DNA from: Rhodococcus tibetensis
GTDB lineage: Bacteria; Actinomycetota; Actinomycetes; Mycobacteriales; Mycobacteriaceae
Direction of reading: 5' to 3'
NCBI RefSeq assembly: GCF_024438035.1
Contig: NZ_JANFQF010000016.1
Coordinates: 1 to 64,000, forward strand
DNA: 64,000 nucleotides
The notes below the pieces were generated by a model. It saw only the letters and a list, made by a program, of their open reading frames with translations. It made no database searches and was not told the origin of the DNA. Below are positions 1 to 9,473 of the stretch, in pieces. Position numbers and translations under genes: made by a program. Each line of letters begins with the position of its first letter. Within the stretch, counting starts at the first letter, position 1.

Positions 1-171
1 GCCGCCCTGATCCCGGTCGTCATGCTCGACATGTGGGAACACGCCTTCTACCTCGACTACCAGAACGTCAAGCCGGACTACGTCAAGGCCTGGTGGAACA
101 TCGTGAACTGGGCAGACGCAGAGGAACGCTTCGCCCGCGCCCGTACCCAGGGCGCCGGCCTCATCGGCTGA
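1..171 (+). CDS. sodA: Superoxide dismutase (Fe/Mn), 3' end only
   Basis: The window opens inside this gene; 56 C-terminal residues are visible up to the TGA at 169-171. They contain the family signature [11 protein letters not shown], in which Asp and His are metal ligands in Fe/Mn superoxide dismutases, followed by the usual tail with [16 protein letters not shown]. The enzyme converts superoxide to hydrogen peroxide and oxygen. The 5' part lies outside the window, so metal preference and length cannot be judged. A perfect hairpin 20 bases downstream ends the transcript. Confidence 0.93.
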   Translation, partial: AALIPVVMLDMWEHAFYLDYQNVKPDYVKAWWNIVNWADAEERFARARTQGAGLIG

Positions 172-191
172 CTCCTCGGAATTCGAGGCTG

Positions 192-223
192 CGACCTGGT
201 CGGCTGGCAATCCGACCAGGTCG
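192..223 (+). terminator. Hairpin terminator after sod
   Basis: Perfect 12-bp inverted repeat CGACCTGGTCGG / CCGACCAGGTCG with an 8-base loop, 20 bases after the sod stop. No strong U tract follows, as is common in high-GC actinobacteria. Confidence 0.7.
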
Positions 224-337
224 GCCTGTCCCTTCGATCAGTCCCCCGTCGGTGCTCCGGTCCGTAGGGTCTCGGGAGAGGTGCATATATAGCCATGCAT
301 CGATCCGCCACACTGATCGACCGAAGGAACGAGTCCC

Positions 338-1423
338 ATGCCGCAGCAGGTACGAGGCGTCATCGCCCGCTCGAAGGGTGCCCCCGTCGAGATCGCGACC
401 ATCACCATCCCCGACCCCGGACCCGGCGAAGTGGTCGTCGACATCGCGGCATGCGGGGTCTGCCACACCGACCTCACCTACCGTGACGGTGGCATCAACG
501 ACGAGTTCCCGTTCCTTCTCGGACATGAGGCCTCGGGCGTCGTGGAGAGTATCGGCGAGGGCGTGGAGTCGGTAGCGGTCGGCGACTTCGTGGTGTTGAA
601 CTGGCGTGCCGTGTGTGGTCAGTGTCGCGCGTGTAAGCGCGGCCGCCCGCAGTACTGCTTCGATACGTTCAATGCTGCGCAGAAGATGACGCTCGAGGAC
701 GGCACCGAACTCACCCCGGCGCTGGGCATCGGAGCCTTCGCCGACAAGACTCTGGTTCATGCCGGTCAGTGCACCAAGGTGGACCCGTCGGCGGATCCTG
801 CTGTCGTGGGTTTACTCGGCTGCGGCGTCATGGCCGGGCTGGGCGCCGCCGTGAATACCGGCAACGTCGGCCGCGGCGATTCGGTGGCTGTCATCGGGTG
901 CGGCGGTGTCGGTGACGCGGCGATCATGGGGGCGCGCCTGGCCGGTGCATCGAAGATCATCGCCATCGACCGGGACGAGAAGAAGCTGCAGTGGGCGAAG
1001 GATCTCGGTGCCACGCACATCGTCAACGGCTCCGATGTGGACGTGGTCGAGGCCGTGCAGGAGTTGACCGGTGGTTTCGGTGCCGATGTGGTGATCGATG
1101 CGGTCGGCCGTCCGGAGACGTGGAAGCAGGCGTTCTACGCGCGTGACCTTGCGGGCACGGTGGTTTTGGTCGGTGTGCCGACGCCGGACATGACCCTCGA
1201 GATGCCGCTGATCGACTTCTTCTCGCGCGGCGGCTCACTGAAGTCGTCGTGGTACGGCGACTGCCTGCCCGAGCGGGACTTCCCGATGCTCGTCGACCTG
1301 TACCAGCAGGGCCGGCTTCCGCTCGAGAAGTTCGTCAGCGAGCGCATCAAGATCGACGAGGTCGAACAGGCTTTCCACACCATGCATGCCGGTGAGGTGC
1401 TCCGTTCGGTGGTGGTCTTGTGA
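338..1423 (+). CDS. mscR: S-(hydroxymethyl)mycothiol dehydrogenase (mycothiol/NAD-dependent formaldehyde dehydrogenase)
   Basis: 361 aa, the usual length for MscR/AdhE2. Zinc-type medium-chain dehydrogenase: catalytic-zinc motif CGVCHTD near residue 38 and GHEASG near 63, structural-zinc cysteines in [15 protein letters not shown] (about 92-106), and a Rossmann motif GCGGVGDAA near 187. It oxidises the spontaneous formaldehyde-mycothiol adduct to S-formylmycothiol with NAD in the cytoplasm; it is also known as a nitrosomycothiol reductase. The start has an AAGGA ribosome site. It heads an operon, overlapping the next gene by GTGA. The order dehydrogenase then metallo-beta-lactamase protein matches mycobacterial Rv2259-Rv2260. 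Confidence 0.93.
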   Translation: MPQQVRGVIARSKGAPVEIATITIPDPGPGEVVVDIAACGVCHTDLTYRDGGINDEFPFLLGHEASGVVESIGEGVESVAVGDFVVLNWRAVCGQCRACKRGRPQYCFDTFNAAQKMTLEDGTELTPALGIGAFADKTLVHAGQCTKVDPSADPAVVGLLGCGVMAGLGAAVNTGNVGRGDSVAVIGCGGVGDAAIMGARLAGASKIIAIDRDEKKLQWAKDLGATHIVNGSDVDVVEAVQELTGGFGADVVIDAVGRPETWKQAFYARDLAGTVVLVGVPTPDMTLEMPLIDFFSRGGSLKSSWYGDCLPERDFPMLVDLYQQGRLPLEKFVSERIKIDEVEQAFHTMHAGEVLRSVVVL

Positions 1424-2052
1424 GCGGGAAGCTCCGGATCGAACGGGTCGTCACCGAGGGCACTTTCTCCCTCGACGGCGGAGAGTGGAACGTCGACAAC
1501 AACATCTGGCTGATCGGTGACGACACCGATGTGGTGGTCGTCGACGCCGCGCACGAGGCGCAGCCGATCATCGATGCCGTCGGCGATCGGCACGTCAACG
1601 CCGTGATCTGCACGCACGGTCACAACGATCACGTCACGGTCGCGCCTGAACTCGCGGAGCGTCTGCACGCCCCGGTGCTGCTGCACCCGGGTGACGACGT
1701 CCTCTGGACGATGACGCACCCTGATGTGAAGTACTGGAGCCTGGAGGACGGGCAACGTGTCGCCATCGCCGGTACCGACATTCAGGTGATCCACACACCG
1801 GGGCACTCACCCGGTTCGTCGTGTCTGTATCTGCCCGAGGTCGGTGCGCTGTTCTCCGGAGACACGCTGTTCTCGGGTGGCCCCGGGGCGACGGGTCGCT
1901 CGTACTCCGATTTCCCGACGATCATCGGATCGATCCGGGACCGGTTGTTCGCCCTTCCTGAGGAGACGACTGTTCACACCGGGCATGGTGATGGAACGAC
2001 GATCGGTACCGAGGCCCCGCATCTGGCCGACTGGATTGCACGAGGAAGCTGA
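1420..2052 (+). CDS. Metallo-beta-lactamase-fold hydrolase, candidate S-formylmycothiol hydrolase
   Basis: 210 aa with GTG start overlapping the mscR stop (GTGA), so translation is probably coupled. The metal motif HGHNDH (residues about 66-71) and later zinc ligands in TPGHSPGS and FSGDTLF place it in the glyoxalase II-like branch. Family members hydrolyse thioesters among other substrates. Because it is fused translationally to mscR, whose product is the thioester S-formylmycothiol, I infer that it releases formate and regenerates mycothiol; this is inference from context and family chemistry. No signal peptide. Confidence 0.85.
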   Translation: MSGKLRIERVVTEGTFSLDGGEWNVDNNIWLIGDDTDVVVVDAAHEAQPIIDAVGDRHVNAVICTHGHNDHVTVAPELAERLHAPVLLHPGDDVLWTMTHPDVKYWSLEDGQRVAIAGTDIQVIHTPGHSPGSSCLYLPEVGALFSGDTLFSGGPGATGRSYSDFPTIIGSIRDRLFALPEETTVHTGHGDGTTIGTEAPHLADWIARGS

Positions 2053-2056
2053 GTTC

Positions 2057-4363
2057 ATGACCGACACCACCGGCAGGTACGTCTTCGACGAGGACGATGT
2101 CGTTGTTACGCACGAGAAGTCTTATGCCGCAGGTATTCCTGCCGTGTTGGTGTCGTTGCGGCGTGGTATGGAGCAGATGGGCCCGGTGCGGACGGCCCGA
2201 ACCTTGTGGAGGTTGAATCAGCGGGAGGGGTTCGACTGTCCGGGTTGTGCGTGGCCGGAGACTCCGGGGCATCGTAAGCATGCGGAGTTCTGTGAGAACG
2301 GGGCGAAGGCGGTCGCGGAGGAGGCGACCACCCGCACGGTCGGCCCGGAGTTCTTCGCCGCGCATTCGGTGTCGGATCTGTTGGGGCGGACCGAGTTCTG
2401 GTTGGGGCAGCAGGGTCGCCTGACGCATCCGATGGTGTTGTTGCCGGGGGCCTCGTATTACGAGCCGATCGGCTGGGATGCGGCGTTCGCGTTGATCGCC
2501 GGGGAGCTGCGGGGGTTGGCGTCGCCGCACGAGGCGGTGTTCTACACCTCCGGGCGCACGTCGAATGAGGCGGCGTTCGTGTACCAGTTGATGATCCGGG
2601 CGTTCGGGACGAACAACCTGCCGGACTGTTCGAACATGTGCCACGAGTCGTCCGGTAGCGCGTTGGTGGAGACGATCGGGATCGGGAAAGGGTCGGTCTC
2701 GGTTCCCGACCTCGAGAACGCCGATCTGATCCTGATCGCCGGGCAGAACCCGGGGACCAATCACCCCCGGATGCTCTCGACGTTGGAGAAGGCGAAGGCC
2801 AACGGGGCGAGGGTGATCGCGATCAATCCGCTGCCGGAGGCCGGGTTGTTGCGGTTCAAGGACCCGCAGAAAATGCACGGGGTGCTCGGGAACGGGGTGC
2901 AGATCGCGGACGAGTTCCTGCAGATCCGTCTGGGCGGCGACCAGGCCCTGTTCCAGGGTCTGGGCCGGTTGCTGCTCGAGGCCGAGGACCGCAACCCCGG
3001 GACCGTGCTGGACCGGGAGTTCATCGACACCCACACCGCGGGGTTCGAGGCGTGCGCGGCGCATCTGCGGCGGGTCGACCTCGACACCGTGGTGGAAGCA
3101 ACCGGACTGACGCTCGACCAGATCCGGGCGACGGCGGACGCGTTGATCGCGTCGAGGAAGACGATCATCTGCTGGGCGATGGGATTGACCCAGCACACCC
3201 ACGGGGTCGCGACGATCCAGGACGCGGTGAACCTGCTGCTGTTGCAGGGGATGATCGGTAAACCCGGGGCCGGGGTGTGCCCGGTGCGCGGGCATTCGAA
3301 CGTCCAGGGTGATCGGACGATGGGGATCTGGGAGAAGATGCCCGAATCGTTTCTCGCCGCATTGGACAGCGAGTTCGGTATCGTATCCCCGCGCGAGCAC
3401 GGCCTCGATGCCGTTGATTCCATTCGGGCGATGCGCGACGGGACGGCGTCGGTGTTTGTCGGGATGGGCGGTAACTTCGTCTCCGCGACCCCGGACACCG
3501 AGACCACCGAGGCCGCGCTGCGCGGGTGTGCGCTGACGGTGCAGGTGTCGACGAAGCTGAACCGTAGTCATCTCGTCACCGGGCGGACCGGGTTGATCCT
3601 GCCGTCGTTGGGCCGCACCGATCGGGACGTCCAGTCCGGCCGGAAACAACAGGTGTCGGTCGAGGACTCGATGTCGATGGTGCACCTTTCCCGCGGCAGC
3701 CTGACACCGGCCGGTGCGCATCTGCGCAGTGAAGTGGCGATCGTGTGCGGGATCGCCCAAGCCTTGTTCGGTCCGGATCATTCGGTGCCGTGGGCGGAGT
3801 TCACCGCGGACTACGACCGGATCCGCGACTCCATCGCCCGGGTGATTCCCGGGTTCGAGGACTTCAACCGAAAGGTCCGTCGGCCGGACGGGTTCGGACT
3901 GCCGCATCCGCCGCGGGATGAGCGCCGCTTTGAAACGGCGACGGGCAAAGCGAATTTCACGGTGAACGATCTGTCGTGGCTGCCCGTCCCGGAGGGGAAG
4001 TTGATGTTGCAGACGATGCGTTCGCACGATCAGTACAACACCACGATCTACGGTCTCGACGACCGCTACCGCGGCGTCAAGGGCGGACGGCGGGTGCTGT
4101 TCATCAGCGCGCAGGACCTCGAGAGCCTCGGGTACGCGGCGGGGGACCGGGTTGACCTCGTCTCGGAGTGGACGCGCCCGGATGGCACGGTGCAGGAGCG
4201 GCGGGCGGATGATTTCCGGTTGGTGCCGTATCCCACCCCGGTCGGGAACGTGGCCGCCTACTACCCGGAGACCAACCCGCTCGTGCCGCTCGAGCACGTC
4301 GCGGCGAAGTCGAACACCCCGGTGTCGAAGGCCGTGCTGATCCGACTCGAAAGGCGTCCCTGA
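2057..4363 (+). CDS. YdeP/FdhF-family molybdopterin oxidoreductase, probable formate dehydrogenase
   Basis: 768 aa. I chose ATG 2057, preceded by GAGGAAG, not a longer reading that runs through the upstream gene. An N-terminal CPGCAWPE motif (Cys61, Cys64, with a further Cys near 80) is typical of the YdeP branch; Cys195 in NMCHESSG occupies the position of the molybdenum-ligand Cys/Sec of formate dehydrogenases. The C-terminal 110 residues form the molybdopterin dinucleotide-binding domain ([19 protein letters not shown]). It sits directly before fdhD, whose product is needed to activate this class. In this operon it would oxidise formate from formaldehyde detoxification to CO2. No electron-accepting subunit lies nearby; YdeP in E. 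coli is linked to acid resistance, so the substrate is not certain. Confidence 0.85.
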   Translation: MTDTTGRYVFDEDDVVVTHEKSYAAGIPAVLVSLRRGMEQMGPVRTARTLWRLNQREGFDCPGCAWPETPGHRKHAEFCENGAKAVAEEATTRTVGPEFFAAHSVSDLLGRTEFWLGQQGRLTHPMVLLPGASYYEPIGWDAAFALIAGELRGLASPHEAVFYTSGRTSNEAAFVYQLMIRAFGTNNLPDCSNMCHESSGSALVETIGIGKGSVSVPDLENADLILIAGQNPGTNHPRMLSTLEKAKANGARVIAINPLPEAGLLRFKDPQKMHGVLGNGVQIADEFLQIRLGGDQALFQGLGRLLLEAEDRNPGTVLDREFIDTHTAGFEACAAHLRRVDLDTVVEATGLTLDQIRATADALIASRKTIICWAMGLTQHTHGVATIQDAVNLLLLQGMIGKPGAGVCPVRGHSNVQGDRTMGIWEKMPESFLAALDSEFGIVSPREHGLDAVDSIRAMRDGTASVFVGMGGNFVSATPDTETTEAALRGCALTVQVSTKLNRSHLVTGRTGLILPSLGRTDRDVQSGRKQQVSVEDSMSMVHLSRGSLTPAGAHLRSEVAIVCGIAQALFGPDHSVPWAEFTADYDRIRDSIARVIPGFEDFNRKVRRPDGFGLPHPPRDERRFETATGKANFTVNDLSWLPVPEGKLMLQTMRSHDQYNTTIYGLDDRYRGVKGGRRVLFISAQDLESLGYAAGDRVDLVSEWTRPDGTVQERRADDFRLVPYPTPVGNVAAYYPETNPLVPLEHVAAKSNTPVSKAVLIRLERRP

Positions 4364-5184
4364 TGGGGCGCGTCACCACCCGGACCCCGGTCACCCGGAT
4401 CACCGACACCCGGCACACCACGCGTCCCGACACGGTGGTGGTGGAGGAGCCGCTCGAGATCCGGGTCAACGGGACCCCGCTGGCGGTGACGATGCGTACC
4501 CCCGGCTCGGATGTCGAACTGGCGCAGGGATTTCTGTTGACCGAGGGGATCATCGGCGATCGCTCGGACATTGCCGCCATCCGATACTGCAACAGTGTCG
4601 ACGAGAACGGGGTCAACACCTACAACGTCCTCGATGTCGATCTCGCGCCGGGGATCTTTTTGCCGGACACCGGGATCGAACGCAACTTCTACACCACCTC
4701 CTCGTGCGGGGTGTGCGGGAAGGCGTCTCTCGACGCGATTCGTCAACGCACCCGCCATTCACCGGTCACCGATGCGGTGCGGGTGTCTGCTGCCACGATC
4801 ACCGAGCTTCCCGACCGGTTACGTTCGGCGCAGCGGGTATTCGACACCACCGGCGGTCTGCATGCGGCCGGACTGTTTACCCGCACCGGAGACCTGCTCG
4901 CAATCAAGGAGGATGTCGGCAGGCACAACGCGGTGGACAAGCTGATCGGTTGGGCCACCGAGCAGAGTTCGGTCCCGCTTCGGGGAACACTCCTGCTCGT
5001 CAGTGGCCGGGCGTCGTTCGAGCTGGTACAGAAAGCGGTGATGGCAGGTATTCCGGTGCTGGCTGCGGTATCGGCACCGTCGTCGCTGGCCATCGACCTC
5101 GCCCACGACGCCGGACTCACACTCATCGGGTTCCTCCGCGGCACCACCATGAACATCTACACCCACCCGGACCGCATCACCTGA
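4363..5184 (+). CDS. fdhD: Formate dehydrogenase accessory sulfurtransferase FdhD
   Basis: 273 aa; ATG overlaps the stop of the oxidoreductase by one base (TGATG). The conserved cysteine motif [10 protein letters not shown] (Cys near 117 and 120) carries the persulfide that FdhD passes to the molybdenum cofactor of formate dehydrogenase. Further family signatures include [14 protein letters not shown] and [12 protein letters not shown]. Its presence supports the upstream enzyme being a sulfurated, FDH-type molybdoenzyme. The 3' end overlaps the convergent regulator gene by 8 bases. Confidence 0.95.
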   Translation: MGRVTTRTPVTRITDTRHTTRPDTVVVEEPLEIRVNGTPLAVTMRTPGSDVELAQGFLLTEGIIGDRSDIAAIRYCNSVDENGVNTYNVLDVDLAPGIFLPDTGIERNFYTTSSCGVCGKASLDAIRQRTRHSPVTDAVRVSAATITELPDRLRSAQRVFDTTGGLHAAGLFTRTGDLLAIKEDVGRHNAVDKLIGWATEQSSVPLRGTLLLVSGRASFELVQKAVMAGIPVLAAVSAPSSLAIDLAHDAGLTLIGFLRGTTMNIYTHPDRIT

Positions 5185-6457
5185 GTGTCTCGGCGCGGAT
5201 CCCGGCCTCGAGGGCGATCGCCCCCGCTTCCCCTCGCGACCCCACGCCGAGCTTCTTCAGCACCCCGGCCACATGGAACTTGACGGTGCTCTCGCTGATG
5301 CCGAGGCTGTCGGCGATCGCTTTGTTCCTTCTGCCCGTGGCGAGGTGGCCCAGCACCTCGAGTTCACGGGGATTGAGGTCGCCCAACTGCTGTTCGTCGG
5401 GCCGGGCCACGGGTGGGTCGAGCGGAATGGTGACGGCGACGCGGGAGCCCCATCCGCCGACCGACTCGACGGCGATCCGGCCGCCGAGTGTGTGGACGCG
5501 GCCCGACAGCTGCCGAACGAGTGCGTCGGTGTCCAGGCCGCCGGCACCGTCGTCGCGGACCTCGACCAGGAGATTGGACCCGTCGCAGTCCCAGGCGATG
5601 CGAATCCGTTCCAGCGTCGACTGCGCGGCGAAGGCGAGGACGGCGCTGCGTACCACGGCGCGCGCGGCATGCGCGACTTCACCGGGGAGGGCCCGGCCGT
5701 CCGCGGGCGGATCGACGTAGTCGACTAGGAGTGGCCGGTGTTGGAGCAGGGGCCGGAGTTCACCCTGTAGCCGGGCGAATGCGGTGGTGACCGCTTCCTC
5801 CGTGAGGAGGCGGTCGGATTCGCCGGCTGAGCGCAACGCCACCAGTGCGGTGGACGCGGTCTCGCTCGCCGTGATGCGTGACCGATGATCGTCGAGATCC
5901 TTGGACCGGAGGGTCGAGAGGATCGACTCGAGGGTGGCGGCATGCAGATCCGTCAATTCGACGATGGTCCGGGCTCTCTCGCTCGACGCGGCCCGCGACT
6001 CCGCGAGGTACGCCGGGCTCGCCTGAGCGACCTGGAGTCGAATGGACACGGCCACGACACCGAATGCGGCGGCGACGAGTGAAACGTCGCGGATGCGCTG
6101 ACGAGACTTCGGCACGACGAGCAGCAGGGTGCCGGTGGCGTCCAGCATCGCCCAGACCTTCCGCTTCGATCCGGCGATCACCACCTGGTCGTCGAAGACC
6201 TCGTCGACGGACAGCTGGGTACGCAGTGCGTCCAGTTCGGCGATGGTGACCCGCTCGACGATCGACGGATCTCCGCTGACCTTGCGGGGACGTCCCGTGC
6301 ATTCACGGGTGAAGATCACGAGTGCGGTGTGCGGCCAGATGTCGGCGAGGAATTTGGAGAACCGGACGGCGATATCGGGGAGCGAGCCGTCGATGACGTC
6401 GCGCATCGAACCGAGGAGATCTGCCGGTGACACCGAGGTCGAGCTGGAGAGAACCAC
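5177..6457 (-). CDS. LuxR-type regulator with internal histidine-kinase-like ATPase domain
   Basis: 426 aa, GTG start with no clear ribosome site. Residues about 30-200 look like a GAF-type sensor plus helical linker; about 265-352 form a GHKL ATPase-like domain ([34 protein letters not shown], matching N/G1/G2 boxes in weak form); about 362-420 are a LuxR/NarL helix-turn-helix ([22 protein letters not shown], then SESTVKFHV). There is no receiver domain and no clear phospho-acceptor His, so it looks like sensor kinase and response regulator collapsed into one chain. It converges on the formaldehyde/formate operon and may regulate it; that link is only positional. Confidence 0.8.
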   Translation of the reverse strand: MVLSSSTSVSPADLLGSMRDVIDGSLPDIAVRFSKFLADIWPHTALVIFTRECTGRPRKVSGDPSIVERVTIAELDALRTQLSVDEVFDDQVVIAGSKRKVWAMLDATGTLLLVVPKSRQRIRDVSLVAAAFGVVAVSIRLQVAQASPAYLAESRAASSERARTIVELTDLHAATLESILSTLRSKDLDDHRSRITASETASTALVALRSAGESDRLLTEEAVTTAFARLQGELRPLLQHRPLLVDYVDPPADGRALPGEVAHAARAVVRSAVLAFAAQSTLERIRIAWDCDGSNLLVEVRDDGAGGLDTDALVRQLSGRVHTLGGRIAVESVGGWGSRVAVTIPLDPPVARPDEQQLGDLNPRELEVLGHLATGRRNKAIADSLGISESTVKFHVAGVLKKLGVGSRGEAGAIALEAGIRAETLR

Positions 6458-6484
6458 CTCACGAGGGTATCGCGCGGTGGTCGG

Positions 6485-6994
6485 TCAGGCCTCTGCCTCT
6501 GCGCGGGCAGCATCGATGACAGTGGACCGCTCGAGCCCGAGCGTCTCCAAGGCGCGCGCCGCGGTGCCATGTTCGATTTCCGCCACCGCACGGACGATGT
6601 CTGCCCCGGTGAACGGCCGACGCCCGGCCTTCGCCACCGCTGTCGCCTCCCGGAAGGCCTCGCGCGCCGGTGCCGACAGGTTCAGAGGGCCGGTACGCGG
6701 CCGGCTCGGGGCCGTGTCGACGGAGGCGGTGTCGTCGAAGGGGGTGGTGTCACCGATGCCTGCTGCGGCGAGTGCGTCACGGTGCACCCGGGATATCGCC
6801 TCGCGCAGAGCGTCCCGGTTCGACCCGAGACGCTCGAACACTCGACGAGAAGTGCCGTCCGGCAGCGAGAACGACGCCAGAAGAAGATGTTCCGCACCGG
6901 GTTCCCGGTCACTGAGCCGGTCGGCTTCTGCTTCGGTCTCGGCGAACAACAGTTTCATCGTCCGCATGTCGCGCCATCCGCGGGTCAGGATCAT
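6485..6994 (-). CDS. Clp N-terminal (repeat) domain protein
   Basis: 169 aa from ATG 6994, which has a GAGAGG ribosome site and overlaps the stop of the upstream HTH gene (ATGA). Two Clp-N-type repeats are visible: about 12-80 (AEADRLSDREPGAEHLLLAS, LGSNRDALREAI) and about 95-165 (LSAPAREAFREATAVAKAGRRPFTGADIVRAV). These repeats are substrate/adaptor-binding modules of ClpA/C ATPases, but no AAA+ domain follows. Such short proteins occur beside small HTH regulators in actinobacteria. A role as ClpC adaptor, decoy or co-repressor for the HTH partner is inference. Confidence 0.8.
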   Translation of the reverse strand: MILTRGWRDMRTMKLLFAETEAEADRLSDREPGAEHLLLASFSLPDGTSRRVFERLGSNRDALREAISRVHRDALAAAGIGDTTPFDDTASVDTAPSRPRTGPLNLSAPAREAFREATAVAKAGRRPFTGADIVRAVAEIEHGTAARALETLGLERSTVIDAARAEAEA

Positions 6995-7212
6995 CGTGTG
7001 CCTCTCGTCTTTTTGTCGCTTGTTTGTCTGCGTCCGGGACCCAGGCGCTTGTGTGCGGCTTGCCCTGAGATCCCCAGTGCCTGACCGATCGCCGACCAGG
7101 TCCACCCGGACGCAAGGGCCTGTTCGACTGCCTCACGCTCGAGCTGGTCCGCCTGACGTCGAAGGGCTACTACGGCCGCCAGAGCGGTGTCCGGATCCAG
7201 GTCGTCACTCAC
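6991..7212 (-). CDS. Small helix-turn-helix DNA-binding protein
   Basis: 73 aa from GTG 7212. A TTG 9 bases upstream is in frame but lies inside the promoter palindrome and would sit at the -10 region, so I prefer GTG. The protein has a helical N-terminus (ALAAVVALRRQADQLEREAV) and a helix-turn-helix in GWTWSAIGQALGISGQAAHKRL (about residues 39-60), then a basic tail. Overlaps the Clp-N gene by ATGA. Probably binds the 28-bp palindrome covering its own promoter. Confidence 0.8.
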   Translation of the reverse strand: MSDDLDPDTALAAVVALRRQADQLEREAVEQALASGWTWSAIGQALGISGQAAHKRLGPGRRQTSDKKTRGTR

Positions 7213-7249
7213 GGGTATCAACTTAAGTTGATACCCGTAGTCCTGTCAA
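7211..7249 (-). promoter_or_regulatory. Promoter with 28-bp perfect palindrome; leaderless start
   Basis: Positions 7211-7238 are a perfect palindrome whose core is TATCAACTTAAGTTGATA. On the minus strand a consensus -35 TTGACA (7249-7244) is followed after 17 bases by TTAAGT (7226-7221) as -10, which is the centre of the palindrome. The GTG start of the HTH gene (7212-7210) begins 8 bases after the -10, so the transcript should be leaderless. A protein bound here would block RNA polymerase: autorepression is the natural reading. Confidence 0.75.
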
Positions 7250-7280
7250 CCTTTGTTGATGAGCTCGTGGAAGCCCGCGG

Positions 7281-8006
7281 TCAGGTGAGGCTGATCGTCG
7301 CGAAGATGTTGGTCGGTTGAGGCGAGCCGCCGGCCGGTTCGACGCTGAATCCGAGGGTTGTCGACTGGTCGATGCCGCGGACGACCGCCGTCGTGGACGG
7401 GGACACGGCGTCGGCGTCCATGATCCCCGCCGACACCGGTTCGTGGGAGGGCCCGAGGAGCCACATCTGGTACACCGAACCCGGAGCCGGCGGAGCGACG
7501 TCGTTCATCACCAGGACACCCGCGTCGACGTCCTTGGAGAACACGACCGTGGCCGAACCGCCACCGGCAATGGGCGCTACCGCGGTGCGGACGTCGTCGG
7601 CTGCCAGGATCTGCGCGGGAACGGGCTGTCCGGAATCGTCGAGGAAACGCTGCGCCACAGTCACACCGCCGACGGCGAGGACGACGACCGCGGCGGCCGC
7701 GGCGAGCGCGGCGATCAGCCGGTTGCGTCTTCGACCGCGCGCGCTGTCGAGCGACACCGGGGCGGTCGCGGCGGGCAGTGACTCGAGGATGCGGCCGATC
7801 AGATGGGCGGGCGGCTCGACCGCGGTGGACGACGACTGGGCAGCCATCGTCTCTCGGACGCCGCGGACCGCGTCGGCGAACTCGTCGCGAACCTGCGGCG
7901 AGGCGTCCCGCACCGCGGTGTCGATCTGGCGCCGTTGCCCGGTGTCGACGGCGTCGAGGGCATACACCGGGGCGTGATCGAGCAGAGGGTTGATGGAATT
8001 ATCCAT
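7281..8006 (-). CDS. rskA: Anti-sigma-K factor RskA
   Basis: 241 aa. The N-terminal cytoplasmic anti-sigma domain (about 1-80, DHAPVYALDAVD, RDEFADAV) is followed by a basic stretch RGRRRNR and one transmembrane helix (about 94-116), then an extracytoplasmic domain with VYQMWLLGPSHEPVSAGIM, the RskA C-terminal domain. It holds SigK at the membrane and is cleaved by regulated proteolysis in mycobacteria. Overlaps sigK by 8 bases, the usual coupling of sigma and anti-sigma genes. Confidence 0.92.
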   Translation of the reverse strand: MDNSINPLLDHAPVYALDAVDTGQRRQIDTAVRDASPQVRDEFADAVRGVRETMAAQSSSTAVEPPAHLIGRILESLPAATAPVSLDSARGRRRNRLIAALAAAAAVVVLAVGGVTVAQRFLDDSGQPVPAQILAADDVRTAVAPIAGGGSATVVFSKDVDAGVLVMNDVAPPAPGSVYQMWLLGPSHEPVSAGIMDADAVSPSTTAVVRGIDQSTTLGFSVEPAGGSPQPTNIFATISLT

Positions 8007-8577
8007 CGAGCTGCACCCCCAAACACTGCTTCAGCCTGATCAACCCGTCCCGAATCCGTGATTTAACGGTGGGGAGGGCCACCGACAACCGCTCTGCCAC
8101 CTCGCGGTAGGTGAGTCCGCCGTAATAGGCGAGAACAACCGTTTCCTGCTGGATTTCGGTGAGAGTGCCCAGGCAGTCGATGACGTCATTCTTGTCGCCA
8201 CGGCGAGCGACCTCTTCGGACACCGCGTCGAACGGGCCGTAGTAACTCGCGGCCCCGTAGGTCGATTCTCGGTCGGTGCCCGACTGCTCGGAGCGCACCC
8301 GGTCGACAGCCCGCCTGTGCGCCAAGGTGATGAGCCACGACAGCGGTGAGCCCTGGCGGGGGTCGAAACCAGCAGCCGATTTCCAGACCTGAAGGTACAC
8401 CTCCTGGGTGGTTTCCTCGCTGTATCCGGGGTCGCGGAGGACGCGCAGCACCATGCCGTAAACGCGCGCGCTGGTGCGTTCATAGAAGTCGGTGAACGCC
8501 TCGGTGTCGCCCGCGGCAATCCGCGCGAGCAACGCCGTCAGCGCCACGTTCTCGGTGGCCCTGTCGACGCCGGTCAT
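7999..8577 (-). CDS. sigK: ECF RNA polymerase sigma factor SigK
   Basis: 192 aa. Region 2 (about 28-95) includes FYERTSARVYGMVLRVL and EETTQEVYLQVWKSA plus SWLITLAHRRAVDRVRS; region 4 (about 135-185) has QQETVVLAYYGGLTYREVAERL and PTVKSRIRDGLIRLKQCL. Context of rskA and a fasciclin lipoprotein is the classic SigK regulon of mycobacteria (mpt70/mpt83). I found no SigK-type box in the bases upstream of sigK itself. Confidence 0.93.
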   Translation of the reverse strand: MTGVDRATENVALTALLARIAAGDTEAFTDFYERTSARVYGMVLRVLRDPGYSEETTQEVYLQVWKSAAGFDPRQGSPLSWLITLAHRRAVDRVRSEQSGTDRESTYGAASYYGPFDAVSEEVARRGDKNDVIDCLGTLTEIQQETVVLAYYGGLTYREVAERLSVALPTVKSRIRDGLIRLKQCLGVQLDG

Positions 8578-8647
8578 CCGCCCTGTCCGTTCATCGATTT
8601 CAGCTTAGTCACAGCCTGCGGTCGGTGTGACCAGGACGGAGACACCG

Positions 8648-8680
8648 ACCCGGCGGCATCGAGATTCGATACCGCCGGGT
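8648..8680 (-). terminator. Hairpin terminator of the fasciclin gene
   Basis: Inverted repeat ACCCGGCGG / CCGCCGGGT with an inner ATCGA / TCGAT pairing, 24 bases downstream of the fasciclin stop and before sigK. Confidence 0.6.
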
Positions 8681-8703
8681 TCAGCGTGCAATTGAGCCGA
8701 AAA

Positions 8704-9372
8704 CTACTGCGGCATCAGGACGGAGTCGACCAGGTACACCATCGCGTTGGCGGTCTGAACGCCACCGCAGACGACGCCTGCCTCGTTGACCTTCAGGTTG
8801 TCACCGGATCCGGTGACGGTGACGGAGCCGCCCTCGACTGTGACGTGCTCGCCGTCGATGTCGTTCGGCGCGATCTGCCCGGTTATCACGTGGTAGGTGA
8901 GCACTGAGGTGAGGAGTGCCGAGTCGGTCTTCAGGGTCTCGATGGTGGCGGGATCAACCTTGGCAAACGCGGCGTCGACCGGTGCGAAGACGGTGAACTG
9001 TCCGCTGTTGAGGGTGTCCACCAGATTGACCTGCGGATTGAGCTGTCCTGACACCGCCGCGGTGAGCGTGGTGAGCAGGGGATTGTTCGAAGCGGCGGTT
9101 GCCACCGGATCCTGCGCCATTCCGCTGACCGATCCCGCACCGTCCGGAACGGTCTTCGCGTATTCGGCACAACCGGGACCGACCAGGTTGGCTGCCGGGT
9201 CGGCCATAGCGGAGGAAGTGGTGGAGCCGGAGCCGGAACTCGATTCGGAAGTCATGGCGTCCGCGGAGCCTGCACTGCTGGACGAGTCGCTGTCGTCCGA
9301 GGAGCATGCTGCGCCCAGCAACACCAAGGATGTGCTTGCTGCGACTGCCAATACGCGTGTGGTGATGTTCAT
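8704..9372 (-). CDS. Fasciclin-domain lipoprotein (MPT70/MPT83-like)
   Basis: 222 aa from ATG 9372, preceded by AGAGG. A lipoprotein signal peptide ends in LLGAAC (lipid-modified Cys about 23); a low-complexity Ser-rich linker (about 24-55) leads to a single fasciclin domain (about 60-222) with [18 protein letters not shown] and [16 protein letters not shown], plus a conserved Cys pair. The protein sits on the outer face of the membrane. Mycobacterial MPT83 and MPT70 are the main SigK targets, and the promoter here carries a SigK-like box. Confidence 0.92.
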   Translation of the reverse strand: MNITTRVLAVAASTSLVLLGAACSSDDSDSSSSAGSADAMTSESSSGSGSTTSSAMADPAANLVGPGCAEYAKTVPDGAGSVSGMAQDPVATAASNNPLLTTLTAAVSGQLNPQVNLVDTLNSGQFTVFAPVDAAFAKVDPATIETLKTDSALLTSVLTYHVITGQIAPNDIDGEHVTVEGGSVTVTGSGDNLKVNEAGVVCGGVQTANAMVYLVDSVLMPQ

Positions 9373-9421
9373 GGAAATTGCCTCTCTCCGATGTGGGTGC
9401 GGTGGAGCACCATCGACAGCC

Positions 9422-9448
9422 ATTCGGAGCGGTTCCCGAAGTGGATGG
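9422..9448 (-). promoter_or_regulatory. SigK-like promoter of fasciclin gene
   Basis: Minus strand CCATCC (9448-9443), 15 bases, CCGAAT (9427-9422); the -10 is 50 bases before the ATG. The mycobacterial SigK hexamers, as I recall them, are CCATCC and CCGAAT with a spacer of 16-17. Confidence 0.6.
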
Positions 9449-9473
9449 GTCCCGAGATTTTTCGGTACCACAC

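Noticed and set aside
1922-4297. 791-residue open frame on the minus strand opposite the molybdenum oxidoreductase
   Set aside because: It mirrors the plus-strand gene, is rich in Arg, His and Pro, has no recognisable domain, and the plus-strand protein has clear motifs. A typical high-GC antisense shadow.
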